In this document: in pieces, positions 25,586 to 33,877 of the stretch
Layout: each line of letters opens with the position of its first letter
Numbering within the stretch: position 1 is the first letter of the stretch
NCBI RefSeq assembly: GCF_000251145.1
Contig: NZ_AIDW01000061.1
Span: forward strand, 1 to 63,453
From: Sphingomonas sp. PAMC 26621
GTDB taxonomy: Bacteria > Pseudomonadota > Alphaproteobacteria > Sphingomonadales > Sphingomonadaceae
Length of the DNA stretch: 63,453 bases
Direction of reading: 5' to 3'
Translations under genes and position numbers: made by a program
Notes under the pieces: generated by a model
Databases searched by the model: none
Told to the model about the DNA's origin: nothing
The model's input: the letters and a program-made list of their open reading frames with translations, nothing else

Positions 25586-27439
25586 TCAGGAACTGCTTGC
25601 CGTCTCCGCCACCTGCGGCGCGGTATCGATCAGGTCGGCAATACCGCCGGCCGGGCTGGCGGACGGAATCGCCGCCATCGCCGCGCTGACCGTGGCCGGG
25701 TCGACCGAACCGACCGAGGCAGTCAGCGCCGCAAAAGCGGGCGCAGTGGGTAGCTTGGCGAAGGCCGCCCCATATTGCACGCGCAGGCGTGCAAGGTCGC
25801 CCTCGCGCCCCAGCATCGCAAGCGCGACGGCGAGCCGCAGGATCCGCGCCTGCGCGACATCGGTCAGCGCGCCGCCCGGCGCGGGCGGCATGGCGGCGGC
25901 GAGTGCCTTCCAGTCGTGCCGACGCCAGTTGAGCTCGCCGCGGATCGCCTCGCCATCGGGCACGTCCTGCAGCACGGCGAGCGCCTCGTTGGTGCGACCC
26001 AACTGATCGAGCGCAACCGCTTCGACGCGATGACGCGCCCACAGCATGTCGTCGGGATAGGCGTTCGCCTCAGTATCGCGGATAGCCGCAAGCGCGCGCG
26101 CCGGCGTGCCCGCCAGAATGAACAACGACGCGACCCGCGCCGATAACGGCCCCTGCGCCACGTCGCGCGTGCGCACGCGCAACTGATGGTCGAGCAGTTC
26201 GGCACCGCGTTCGTACAGGCCGGCGGATTGTAACCGGTCGGCAAGCTGCACCACGAGTAAGTCACCCGCAGCACCGGCCGGCGACAGGTCGCGATACTCC
26301 CAGTACATGCCGGCAACGCGGTCCAGCGGCATCACATTGTCCGGCGCGAGCGCGGCGGTCAGCGTTTGCTGCAGCGCCGCAGTCAGCGCCGCGCGGTCGG
26401 AGCCCCCGTTGAAATAGCGGAAAATCGTCGCGCCCGCTTCGAGCGTCGCGAGTACATCATGGGTGCGTAGCGCTACGGCATAGCTCAGTTGCAGCGCGCG
26501 CATCTCGATAGCGTCGCCTCGCCAAATGAAACGGATCTGCCGCAAGCGCGCGGTATCTGATGCAGCGAGGGTGCCGTTTTGCGCGCGGTCCTCGATCAAA
26601 GTGAGTTCGGCGTCGAGGCGTTGCGCGCGATTGCCAGTCTGGCGCGCTTGCTTGAGCAGTAACTGACCTTGCGGGCGTTGTCCCAGCAAAAAGAAGGCGC
26701 GGCCTCGCAGCACGGTGGCGGCGGGGTCGGCCTGGGGGAGGGTGCCGAGCAATTGCCCGACCAGGGCCGGGTGCCCGACAGCGATCGCGCCGCGCGCGGC
26801 GGCGAGCAGGAACGGCGCGCGTTCCTTGACCGCACGACCGTTCAGCGCCGGGAGCGCGCAGCGGAACTGGGCGAGCGCCAGCCCGCCGAGACCGGCTTGC
26901 TCCAGCGCACGCATCCGCCAGGCGCACGCCTCGGGGTTAGATTGCAGGCCCTCGCCCGCCAGGGCTGCCACCGCAGCCGCCGGCCGGTTCAGCAGCGTCA
27001 GCGTGGCGCCAAGCGCAAGCTGATAGGAGGGCACCAGAGCGAGGTCAGGATCGTCCTGCCGCATAACCTCCAGCGCACCGACCGCCTCCGCTCCACGGCC
27101 AAGCGCGACCTGGTGGGTCGCATAGGCCCAGCGCGCCGCCTGCCGCGTGACTGGCCGTGCGGCGATCAGGCCGGCCCAGCCCTCGACCTGCCCGGTAAAA
27201 CGCCATCCGTTGAGGCCGGTAATGGTGGGCAAATTGGCAAGTTGCGGGGCAAAACGCGGCAGTCCGGACGTCGCCCGCACCCGCGGCGGGGCGACGTCGG
27301 TTGCTGCCGCATCCGCGTCGGCCGTGGCATCGCCGGCATCGTCCACACTCGCCGGTTCGGCGCCGGCCGGCGGCGCGCTCGGCGCAGAGGCGGTGGCCAG
27401 CAGCGCGAACGCCGCCAGCACAATGCGTACGCGTGTCAA
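25586..27439 (-). CDS. Exported helical-repeat (TPR-like) protein of the flagellar cluster
   Basis: About 617 aa from TTG at 27439, which overlaps the stop of the preceding membrane protein gene (TTGA). The N-terminus has a signal peptide (LTRVRIVLAAFALLATASA). The rest is a long alpha-solenoid with repeated alanine-rich helix pairs (for example LALGATLTLLNRPAAAVAAL and LAGTPARALAAIRDTEANAY), as in TPR proteins. I do not recognise a named family. Its place beside motE, fliL and flgL suggests a periplasmic part of the motor or its assembly. The ORF is closed by TGA near 25586, convergent with flgL. Confidence 0.6.
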   Translation of the reverse strand: MTRVRIVLAAFALLATASAPSAPPAGAEPASVDDAGDATADADAAATDVAPPRVRATSGLPRFAPQLANLPTITGLNGWRFTGQVEGWAGLIAARPVTRQAARWAYATHQVALGRGAEAVGALEVMRQDDPDLALVPSYQLALGATLTLLNRPAAAVAALAGEGLQSNPEACAWRMRALEQAGLGGLALAQFRCALPALNGRAVKERAPFLLAAARGAIAVGHPALVGQLLGTLPQADPAATVLRGRAFFLLGQRPQGQLLLKQARQTGNRAQRLDAELTLIEDRAQNGTLAASDTARLRQIRFIWRGDAIEMRALQLSYAVALRTHDVLATLEAGATIFRYFNGGSDRAALTAALQQTLTAALAPDNVMPLDRVAGMYWEYRDLSPAGAAGDLLVVQLADRLQSAGLYERGAELLDHQLRVRTRDVAQGPLSARVASLFILAGTPARALAAIRDTEANAYPDDMLWARHRVEAVALDQLGRTNEALAVLQDVPDGEAIRGELNWRRHDWKALAAAMPPAPGGALTDVAQARILRLAVALAMLGREGDLARLRVQYGAAFAKLPTAPAFAALTASVGSVDPATVSAAMAAIPSASPAGGIADLIDTAPQVAETASSS

Positions 27440-27663
27440 AACATCCCGCCGATCGGAACCAGCGCGATTGCGAACGCGCCTGCGACGCAAGCCAGCAGGA
27501 ACACGATAGAGAAAAGCAACACGTGCAGCTTGGGTTCGTCGGGCGGCGCCAGCGCGCCGGTGGCTTCAACGCCGGTGGCGCCGGTGACTCCGGCGCCCGT
27601 GTTGGGCAGGTCGGGCGCGGACTCGACCATTACGGAACGGCGCGGTTTTTGGTCTCTGCTCAT
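27436..27663 (-). CDS. Small single-pass membrane protein (75 aa)
   Basis: A hydrophilic 48-residue N-terminus is followed by one transmembrane helix (LLFSIVFLLACVAGAFAIAL) and a short tail. The ATG at 27663 is preceded by AGGAAC. A CCTATAAT element lies 34 bases upstream. It is coupled to the solenoid protein gene, so the two probably work together. No family recognised. Confidence 0.55.
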   Translation of the reverse strand: MSRDQKPRRSVMVESAPDLPNTGAGVTGATGVEATGALAPPDEPKLHVLLFSIVFLLACVAGAFAIALVPIGGMF

Positions 27664-27696
27664 CCATAGTTCCTGAAGTATCGGGCCTTGCCCTCT

Positions 27697-27704
27697 ATTA
27701 TAGG
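27697..27704 (-). promoter_or_regulatory. CCTATAAT element between divergent flagellar genes
   Basis: On the minus strand CCTATAAT sits about 34 bases before the 27663 ATG, correct for a -10 box. On the plus strand its last base touches the ATG of the 27705 gene. The surrounding CCTCTATTATAGGA is close to palindromic. Confidence 0.45.
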
Positions 27705-28154
27705 ATGAGCGCCGCGCGATTGGCCGGCGCGGACGTATGGAGTTTCGTCATCGCGCATATCCTCTCGAAGCGCCTCGCGTTGCTGCCGCTTGCGGCGATG
27801 GCGTGGACCGCAAGCGCCGCCAATAGCACTCTCTCGCCCCAAGGGACGCCACAACTCGTTGCGATGGCGCCGATCATCGTGCCGATTGTCGGTTCGGATC
27901 GGCTCGATGGCGCGCTCCACCTCAAGCTCGTGCTCGCCGCCGCCGATGCGACCGCTTTGGCGCGGCTGACGAAGCGCGCTCCGGCATTGCGTGCGGTATC
28001 GGTGGCGGGCGCGATCGAATTCTCGCGGCTCTACGCCTCGACGCGCACCCCCGTAGATGCCGTTCGACTGCGCGCCGCCCTGACGACGGCTCTGCGTGCA
28101 GAGGATGCCGGAATTGCCGAAATTCTTATCGTCGAGGTTTCCGCGGTAGACTAA
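27705..28154 (+). CDS. Exported protein with a FliL-like C-terminal domain
   Basis: 149 aa. A signal-type N-terminus (KRLALLPLAAMAWTASAANS) is followed by APIIVPIVGSDRLDGALHLKL and ending AEILIVEVSAVD. That pattern resembles the periplasmic domain of FliL-type proteins and small exported proteins found in alphaproteobacterial flagellar loci. The start is uncertain because no ribosome binding site precedes 27705 and a CCTATAAT-type element touches the ATG. The gene ends by overlapping the motE stop tail to tail. Confidence 0.5.
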   Translation: MSAARLAGADVWSFVIAHILSKRLALLPLAAMAWTASAANSTLSPQGTPQLVAMAPIIVPIVGSDRLDGALHLKLVLAAADATALARLTKRAPALRAVSVAGAIEFSRLYASTRTPVDAVRLRAALTTALRAEDAGIAEILIVEVSAVD

Positions 28155-28729
28155 GGAGCAGAGCGCGACGTCGGCTTGGCCGCGAGTGCTCCCGCGGCGG
28201 ACCGCGCCGGCAACACTGGCACGTCCTTCTTCTTCGGCGCCTTGCGCGCCAGCGACATGCTAAGGTCGGCCGCGCCGCTCGGCGTCATCGCAGCGAGGAT
28301 CATGGCGGTAGAGCGCTCGCGCATGCGCTGCGCCACCTTCATCTGCACATCCATATCGAGCTGTTCCAGCACGACCGCCGCCTTGGCCGGCTTCATCGCC
28401 TGATAGATCCGCGCGAGGTTGTCGTATTGCGCGCCTTCCGCCGTGCGGCCAGGCGTTGTCGTCGCCGTCGCCGCGACATCGGCCTGTTCCTGACGCGCGC
28501 GCAGATCAGCCTTGATGCGCTCCTCGGCTGCTTTGGCGACCTGTTCGCGCAGCGCCAGCGCACGGTTGCGGCGCGCGGACGACTGGTCGCGGGTCGCCAT
28601 GTCCTGCTGGATCGCAGTGCCCAGCCGTGTCGCCGGCACGTCGGGTGACGCCGCGGTCATAGCGTGCGCTACCGTGGAGAGCATCGCGGCGATCGCGGTG
28701 AATGCCAGCAGCGAGGGCTTGCCGCTCAT
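28151..28729 (-). CDS. motE: MotE-family motor chaperone
   Basis: 192 aa. The signal peptide (LLAFTAIAAMLSTVAHA) is followed by a coiled coil and an MgtE-N-like repeat (YQAMKPAKAAVVLEQLD, then MILAAMTPSGAADLS). In rhizobia MotE stabilises and folds the stator-associated protein MotC in the periplasm. No MotC is recognisable here. Its ATG overlaps the end of the DUF6468 gene (ATGA), in the fliL-fliM operon. Confidence 0.82.
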   Translation of the reverse strand: MSGKPSLLAFTAIAAMLSTVAHAMTAASPDVPATRLGTAIQQDMATRDQSSARRNRALALREQVAKAAEERIKADLRARQEQADVAATATTTPGRTAEGAQYDNLARIYQAMKPAKAAVVLEQLDMDVQMKVAQRMRERSTAMILAAMTPSGAADLSMSLARKAPKKKDVPVLPARSAAGALAAKPTSRSAP

Positions 28730-29169
28730 GCCACAGCTTCCGGCGCGGTCGCTCGTGGTCCGCCTTTACGCTTTGCCGCCGGCTTGGTCGCCGCCCTGGG
28801 CGGGGGCGGGGGCGGGGCAACGGGCGCGGACGCGACCTCGGGGTGGGATTGGGCGTTGCTCTTGCCGACCGCGTCGACGATCCGTTCCGCAACCGCGTCA
28901 GCGATCCCCGCCATCACGGTGAGTTCTTCGCGCATCGCCTCGCCGCTCGCGATGACGCGGGCATTGGCCACGCAATCGATGTGAAGTGTATCGCGCAGGT
29001 CGGCCAGCACGCGCTTAGCCTGGATGGTCGACGTGTCGAGCGCGGCGACCATATCGGCGAACCCGGCGCCCTTCACCGCCTGCAAACAGCGGATCAGCCG
29101 AACGCTCTGCACCAGTACGGCGCTGCAAAACAGGATGGTGACGACATCTGTAAGGGTCGAGAAGGTCAT
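28726..29169 (-). CDS. DUF6468-type membrane protein of alphaproteobacterial flagellar loci
   Basis: 147 aa. One N-terminal transmembrane helix (VVTILFCSAVLVQSVRLI) precedes a helical region and a proline/lysine-rich tail. This layout and position (between fliM and motE) match the DUF6468 family. It is probably an inner-membrane factor for basal-body or motor assembly; its precise role is unknown. Coupled to both neighbours by ATGA overlaps. Confidence 0.72.
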   Translation of the reverse strand: MTFSTLTDVVTILFCSAVLVQSVRLIRCLQAVKGAGFADMVAALDTSTIQAKRVLADLRDTLHIDCVANARVIASGEAMREELTVMAGIADAVAERIVDAVGKSNAQSHPEVASAPVAPPPPPPRAATKPAAKRKGGPRATAPEAVA

Positions 29170-30179
29170 TGCGGTAGGTCCTTGAACATGTCGGAAAGCA
29201 AGCGGACCGCGACATTATGGCGGCGCTGCCCGATCTGGGCGCGCCCCATCGGCACCCCGCCGGACTGGATTGCGAGCGCATCGTCGGGCGCAGTGTTGAG
29301 CGCGATGGTCTGTCCGACGGCAAAGCCGCGAACATCCTCGAGCCGCATCACCTTCTCGCCGAGCACGACATCGACCGACACCTCGGTCTTGAGTAATTCG
29401 GTCGCCATATGCTCTTCCCAGATATTACCGCGCCCGACCTTCTGGCCCATGAAGCGCTGGAGCAGCTTTTCACGCACCGGCTCGATCGTCGCATAGGGAA
29501 GCAGAATGCTGAACTTGCCGCCCCTGCCCTCCATATCAACGCGGAACGTCGCGACCGCGGCGATATTGGTCGGGCCGGCGATCGCGGCGAACCGCGGGTT
29601 GGTCTCGACACGCTCGAGCGCGATACCGATCTGGTCGATCGGCTCGAATGCGGCGGCGAAATCGGCCAGCGCCAGTTCGAGCATCTTCGACACCAGGGTC
29701 GTCTCGATCGTGGTGAACGCGCGCCCCTCGATGCGCATCGGCCCGCCACCGCGCCGCCCTCCGAGTAGCGCATCGACCACCGCGTAGATCAGGCTCGACT
29801 CGACTGTGATAACGCCGTAATTGTCCCACTCGACCACGTTGAACACGCCGATCATCGCGGGCAACGCCAGCCGTCCCATGAATTCGCCAAAACGGATTGA
29901 GGTGATTTCGTCTAGGCTGACGTCGATCGCGTCGGAGGTCAGGTTGCGCATGCTGGTGGCGAAGCTGCGCACCATATGTTCGCATACCACCTCGAGCATC
30001 GGCAGCCGTTCATGGCTGATGACGCGCGATTCGATCACCGCCTTCAGCCCGCTCTTCTTTGCGACCGGCTCGTTGCCGCCGAACATCGCATCAATGCTCG
30101 CCTGATCGAAGGCATCCCCGTCGCCGAGCGTCATGTTGGGCGCGGCGACCTCGAAATCCATGAAATCATCGTCGCTCAT
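29166..30179 (-). CDS. fliM: Flagellar motor switch protein FliM
   Basis: 337 aa. The N-terminal DQASIDAMFGG resembles the CheY-binding EIDALF motif. The middle CheC-like domain follows (LPMLEVVCEHMVRSFATS, DEITSIRFGEFMGRL), then the C-terminal SpoA domain (VSVDVVLGEKVMRLEDVRG). It forms the C-ring wall with FliN and FliG; FliG is absent here. The gene is coupled to fliL upstream and DUF6468 downstream. Confidence 0.95.
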   Translation of the reverse strand: MSDDDFMDFEVAAPNMTLGDGDAFDQASIDAMFGGNEPVAKKSGLKAVIESRVISHERLPMLEVVCEHMVRSFATSMRNLTSDAIDVSLDEITSIRFGEFMGRLALPAMIGVFNVVEWDNYGVITVESSLIYAVVDALLGGRRGGGPMRIEGRAFTTIETTLVSKMLELALADFAAAFEPIDQIGIALERVETNPRFAAIAGPTNIAAVATFRVDMEGRGGKFSILLPYATIEPVREKLLQRFMGQKVGRGNIWEEHMATELLKTEVSVDVVLGEKVMRLEDVRGFAVGQTIALNTAPDDALAIQSGGVPMGRAQIGQRRHNVAVRLLSDMFKDLPQ

Positions 30180-30697
30180 TGCTGAATCAGATCCTGGATA
30201 AGGATGTCCTTGACCACCCCCGGCCCCATCGCCCCGGTCGCCCGCACCAGCATTTCTTCCTTGATACGGAACACTGCGGCCGAACCAGCCAGATCCTCGG
30301 GCCGCAACTCGCGCAGGAAGGGCTCGAACGCGTCGACGATCAGCGGTAGCTTGGACTTGATCAAAGCACCCTTCGCAGCCGAGGCGGGCACGAAGGTGAA
30401 GCGGATTTTGAGGAAGCGCGCAGTCCCATCGGCACCGCGCAGATTGACCACCATCGCGGGCGCATCGATATAGGTGGCGCCGTCTTCGTCATGGCTCTCG
30501 GCCTTGGCGTCGGCGGCGGGCACCGTGGCGCCACCGGCTGGCCGCAGCAGGAAGAAGGCTACCCCTACCACGATCAGCAGCAGCACGATCGCGCCGCCCA
30601 CGATGATCAGCAGGCGTTTGCTGAAGCGTGGCGTCTTCACCATCCGCGGCGTCGCGCCTTCCTCGACGATCTCGCTTGCAGACTCGGCTTCGGACAC
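30176..30697 (-). CDS. fliL: Flagellar basal-body protein FliL
   Basis: 173 aa from GTG at 30697, five bases after AAAGGGA (the ATG at 30730 lacks a site). A cytoplasmic acidic tail, one transmembrane helix (LLIIVGGAIVLLLIVVGVAF) and a periplasmic domain (YIDAPAMVVNLRG, RFLKIRFTFVPAS, LRPEDLAGSAAVFRIKEEML) are all present. FliL rings the stator and is needed for full torque. It heads fliL-fliM-DUF6468-motE. Confidence 0.9.
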   Translation of the reverse strand: MSEAESASEIVEEGATPRMVKTPRFSKRLLIIVGGAIVLLLIVVGVAFFLLRPAGGATVPAADAKAESHDEDGATYIDAPAMVVNLRGADGTARFLKIRFTFVPASAAKGALIKSKLPLIVDAFEPFLRELRPEDLAGSAAVFRIKEEMLVRATGAMGPGVVKDILIQDLIQQ

Positions 30698-30768
30698 TGG
30701 CTTCCCTTTCGCTCGGGTACGATGCGGCAAATTGCACGCTCGGTACGTCGTCGCTGCGTTTCCCCTCT

Positions 30769-30776
30769 AATATAGG
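30769..30776 (-). promoter_or_regulatory. CCTATATT element between fliL and flgF
   Basis: On the minus strand CCTATATT lies about 72 bases before the fliL GTG. The same near-palindrome (CCTCTAATATAGGA on the plus strand) lies about 65 bases before flgF, so it could serve both directions. Confidence 0.4.
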
Positions 30777-30841
30777 ACAAGCAGGCGGCAACTTCTGCCT
30801 AGTGCGCAGGAAGCGACGATTAATTTTGGAAGCGATCACGG

Positions 30842-31585
30842 ATGGATATCTCCTCCTATGTCCTGTTGAGCCACGAGCAGGCGCTGCAGCGCAGGCTCGA
30901 CGTAACCGCCAACAATATGGCCAATACCAGCACCGTTGGCTTCAAGCGCGAACAGCCGGTATTCCACGAATATGTCGAGCAAAGCGGAGACACGTCGGTG
31001 CGCTCGGCCAGTTCAACGTCGTACGTGCTCGATTATGGCGCGATCCACGACACCGGGATGGGTGCCTTCCAGGCGACCGGAAATCCGCTCGACGTGATGA
31101 TCAACGGCCCCGGTTATCTCGCGGTCGAGGCGCCGGGCGGGGGCACCGCTTATACGCGCGCCGGGTTCGTCAAGGTGTTGCCCTCGGGTGATCTCGCCAC
31201 CGCAGGCGGCCAGCGCCTGCTCGATGCCACCGGCAAGCCGATCAACGTTCCACCCGATCAATTGTCCAATCTCAGCATCGCCAGCGACGGCTCGATTTCG
31301 GGACCACAGGGCGTGCTCGGCCGGCTCGCGCTGACAGTCTTTGCCGATGAAGGCGGTGTCACGCCGCGCGGCGACGGCCTGATGGCCGCGAGCGGCGGCG
31401 CGATTCTCGCAGCCGTCGACACCAAGCTGACGTCCGGCGGGGTCGAGGGATCGAACGTCCAGCCGATCGTCGAAACAACGGCAATGGTCGAGATCCTGCG
31501 CTCCTACCAATCGAGCCAGCGCTTGTCGCAGGCGATGGACGACATGCGCAAGAACGCAATCGATCGGCTCGGACGTTTCACCTGA
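30842..31585 (+). CDS. flgF: Flagellar basal-body rod protein FlgF
   Basis: 247 aa with the rod N-terminus LSHEQALQRRLDVTANNMAN and the C-terminal NVQPIVETTAMVEILRSYQ. It is the proximal rod subunit next to FlgG. The operon continues with flgG, flgA and flgH. Confidence 0.93.
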   Translation: MDISSYVLLSHEQALQRRLDVTANNMANTSTVGFKREQPVFHEYVEQSGDTSVRSASSTSYVLDYGAIHDTGMGAFQATGNPLDVMINGPGYLAVEAPGGGTAYTRAGFVKVLPSGDLATAGGQRLLDATGKPINVPPDQLSNLSIASDGSISGPQGVLGRLALTVFADEGGVTPRGDGLMAASGGAILAAVDTKLTSGGVEGSNVQPIVETTAMVEILRSYQSSQRLSQAMDDMRKNAIDRLGRFT

Positions 31586-31656
31586 TCCCTGATTCTCCCA
31601 TCATTTCTTCCACCTCGTCATTCCTTCGACGTCGTTATTCCTTTGAAAGGTATCCC

Positions 31657-32439
31657 ATGCGCTCTCTCTCCATCGCCTCGACCGGCATGCTAGCCCAGCA
31701 GACCAATGTCGACGTCATCTCGAACAACATCGCCAATATGAGCACCACCGCGTTCAAGCGACAGCGCGCCGAATTCCAGGACCTGCTCTACCAGTCGGTG
31801 TCGCGCGCCGGCGCCGCATCTGGCAGCGATTCCAAGCTCCCGACCGGCATTCAGATCGGCGCGGGCGTCAAGACCGGCGGGGTCTATCGCATCGCTGAGC
31901 AGGGCGCCTTATCGCAGACCGGCAATCCCTACGACTTGGCGATGCAGGGCAAGGGCTTCTTTCAGATCACCATGCCCGGCGGCGTCACCGGCTACACCCG
32001 CGACGGCTCGTTTCAGCTGTCCGACCAGGGAGAGCTGGTCACCGCCGATGGCTATCCGGTCCAGCCCGGCATCACCGTGCCACAAGGCGCAGTCGCGGTG
32101 ACGGTGTCCAAAACCGGCGAGGTACAGGTCACGCTGTCAGGCACCCCGGCACCCCAAACGATTGGTCAGTTGCAGCTCGCCACCTTCGTCAACGAAGCCG
32201 GGCTCGAGGCGCTCGGCGGCAACAACTTCCTTGAGACCGCAGCGTCGGGCCAGGCCACGGTCGCCTCGCCGGGCGAGCCCGGGTTCGGTACACTGACGCA
32301 AGGGTTCATCGAGACGTCGAACGTCAATCCGGTCAGCGAGATCACCGCGTTGATCACCGCGCAGCGTGCGTATGAGATGAACAGCCGCGTCGTGAAGACT
32401 GCAGACGAGATGCTCGCTACCACCAGCCAGTTGCGCTGA
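31657..32439 (+). CDS. flgG: Distal rod protein FlgG
   Basis: 260 aa, the usual FlgG length. VDVISNNIANMSTTAFKRQR near the N-terminus and NVNPVSEITALITAQRAYE at the C-terminus are diagnostic. AAAGGTA lies a few bases before the ATG. FlgG forms the distal rod that spans the cell wall. Confidence 0.95.
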   Translation: MRSLSIASTGMLAQQTNVDVISNNIANMSTTAFKRQRAEFQDLLYQSVSRAGAASGSDSKLPTGIQIGAGVKTGGVYRIAEQGALSQTGNPYDLAMQGKGFFQITMPGGVTGYTRDGSFQLSDQGELVTADGYPVQPGITVPQGAVAVTVSKTGEVQVTLSGTPAPQTIGQLQLATFVNEAGLEALGGNNFLETAASGQATVASPGEPGFGTLTQGFIETSNVNPVSEITALITAQRAYEMNSRVVKTADEMLATTSQLR

Positions 32440-32440
32440 C

Positions 32441-32908
32441 GTGCGCCCGCTGATCGTGCATGTGCTGATCGCCGTGGCGTTCGTCCCGGCGCCGGCCTGG
32501 ACCCAAGCCGTCGTTCCGGCGCCCGCTTCGCTGGCTGTACCGGTGCTCGACCACGCCGTCGCTAAGGGTGACCTGCTCACTACCTACGACTTCGTCACGC
32601 AGGACTTGCCGCTCTTGCAGGCGCGTGCCGCGCCCCGCCTCAAGGAGATGGTCGGCATGGAGGCCGCCCGCGCTCTTTCCGCCGGCACGCTCGTGCGCAG
32701 TTCCGACCTGATCCGCCCGCAATTAGTCCGTCGCGGCGAGCCCATCACGATCGCGCTGCGCGACGGCGGCCTTGCCATCACCACCGCCGGCCGCGCGCTC
32801 GGAAGCGGCGCTGCCGGCGACTTCGTCCGTATCGTCAGCCTGTCGACCAACCGCACGCTCGACGGTGTGGTCGAAAGCACCGGCACAGTTCGCGTCGCAC
32901 CGCATTGA
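32441..32908 (+). CDS. flgA: P-ring assembly chaperone FlgA
   Basis: 155 aa from GTG at 32441, one base after the flgG stop. A signal peptide (VLIAVAFVPAPAWTQA) and a SAF-type domain (HAVAKGDLLTTYDFV, SAGTLVRSSDLI, LGSGAAGDFVRIVSL) are present. It assists assembly of FlgI, which is not in the window. The length is short for FlgA, as is common in alphaproteobacteria. Confidence 0.88.
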   Translation: MRPLIVHVLIAVAFVPAPAWTQAVVPAPASLAVPVLDHAVAKGDLLTTYDFVTQDLPLLQARAAPRLKEMVGMEAARALSAGTLVRSSDLIRPQLVRRGEPITIALRDGGLAITTAGRALGSGAAGDFVRIVSLSTNRTLDGVVESTGTVRVAPH

Positions 32909-32930
32909 GCGCCAATCCGAGGAAATTCCC

Positions 32931-33695
32931 ATGAAGATCATCGTTCCTCTCGCGCTCGTCGCAGCCACGCTGTCCGGCTGCGGCGCGGTCGGCCATTTAA
33001 AGGCGGTCGGAAAGGCGCCGAAACTGTCCCCGGCCGAGGAGATCGCCGCGCCGTCGGTCGAGTCCTCGCTCGGGCTGCAAGGTGCCGCCTATCGCGCGGG
33101 TCCAGCCGCCGGGGTGGTCGCCCCGCCGCCGCCGCCCAGCGCGTCGCTGTTCCGCACCGGCAGCGGCGCCTTCTTTCGCGACCAGCGTGCTGGGCGCGTG
33201 GGGGATATCCTGACCGTAAAGATCAACATCGCCGACAAGGCGGCGGTCGACAACACCACCACGCGAAGCCGCGCCGGGACCGAAAAATCGGGAGTCGCGG
33301 CATTGCTGGGACTGCAAGCGCCGCTTGCTAAGTTGCTGCCCGGCGCGGTCGATCCCGCTAAACTGGTCGACACCAGCTCGACATCCACCGCGAACGGTGC
33401 CGGTAACACCAGCCGCAGCGAGACGATCAACATGACGATCGCGGCCACCGTGGTCGGGGTCATGCCCAACGGCAATCTCCTGATCCGCGGCAAGCAGGAA
33501 GTCCGCGTCAATTTTGAACTGCGGGAACTAGTCGTGTCGGGCATGGTGCGCCCCGAGGACATCGCGCGCGACAACAGCATCCGGCACAGCCAGATCGCCG
33601 AGGCACGGATCAGCTATGGCGGCCGCGGGCAGCTGACCGATGCGCAGCAGGCGCGCTGGGGGCAGCAAATCTACGATGCCCTCTTCCCGTTCTGA
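32931..33695 (+). CDS. flgH: Outer-membrane L-ring lipoprotein FlgH
   Basis: 254 aa from ATG at 32931, after GAGGAAA. The lipobox LSGC sits at about residues 14-17, so Cys17 is the lipidated residue. RVGDILTVKINIADKAAVDN and the late NLLIRGKQEVRVNFELREL are typical. It forms the ring in the outer membrane through which the rod passes. Confidence 0.94.
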   Translation: MKIIVPLALVAATLSGCGAVGHLKAVGKAPKLSPAEEIAAPSVESSLGLQGAAYRAGPAAGVVAPPPPPSASLFRTGSGAFFRDQRAGRVGDILTVKINIADKAAVDNTTTRSRAGTEKSGVAALLGLQAPLAKLLPGAVDPAKLVDTSSTSTANGAGNTSRSETINMTIAATVVGVMPNGNLLIRGKQEVRVNFELRELVVSGMVRPEDIARDNSIRHSQIAEARISYGGRGQLTDAQQARWGQQIYDALFPF

Positions 33696-33794
33696 GGATC
33701 ATCATGCTTTTCAATAGTTAACGCGCGTGAACCATCAATAAAGTGCTTTGACCGTTTTGCTACTCCAATATTTCTTTCCACAATGGAGTGTGGG

Positions 33795-33851
33795 CCGGAA
33801 CGAAGTCCGGGACGCCGCGGGCCAGCGCTTCTGGCTCAGGTCGCAGAAGCG
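33795..33851 (+). promoter_or_regulatory. Two hairpins in the flagellin leader
   Basis: CCGGA and TCCGG (33795-33799, 33806-33810) form a small stem. CGCTTCTG and CAGAAGCG (33826-33833, 33844-33851) form a perfect 8-bp stem with a 10-base loop. They lie upstream of the GAAGGA site at 33865-33870 in a leader of over 100 bases. Such structures are the kind of target used by FlbT, which is encoded in the same island. A TTGACC...TATTTC promoter candidate lies near 33750-33780. Confidence 0.5.
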
Positions 33852-33877
33852 GTCTCATATCCAAGAAGGAAATTATC

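Noticed and set aside
26669..27676. 335-residue plus-strand frame
   Set aside because: It is opposite the helical-repeat protein, which has a signal peptide and coupled neighbour, so that strand is preferred.
33696..33794. FliA or sigma-54 promoter before flagellin
   Set aside because: TAAA is present but the GCCGATAA partner is poor, and no GG-N10-GC pair was found. A sigma-70-like TTGACC...TATTTC fits only weakly.
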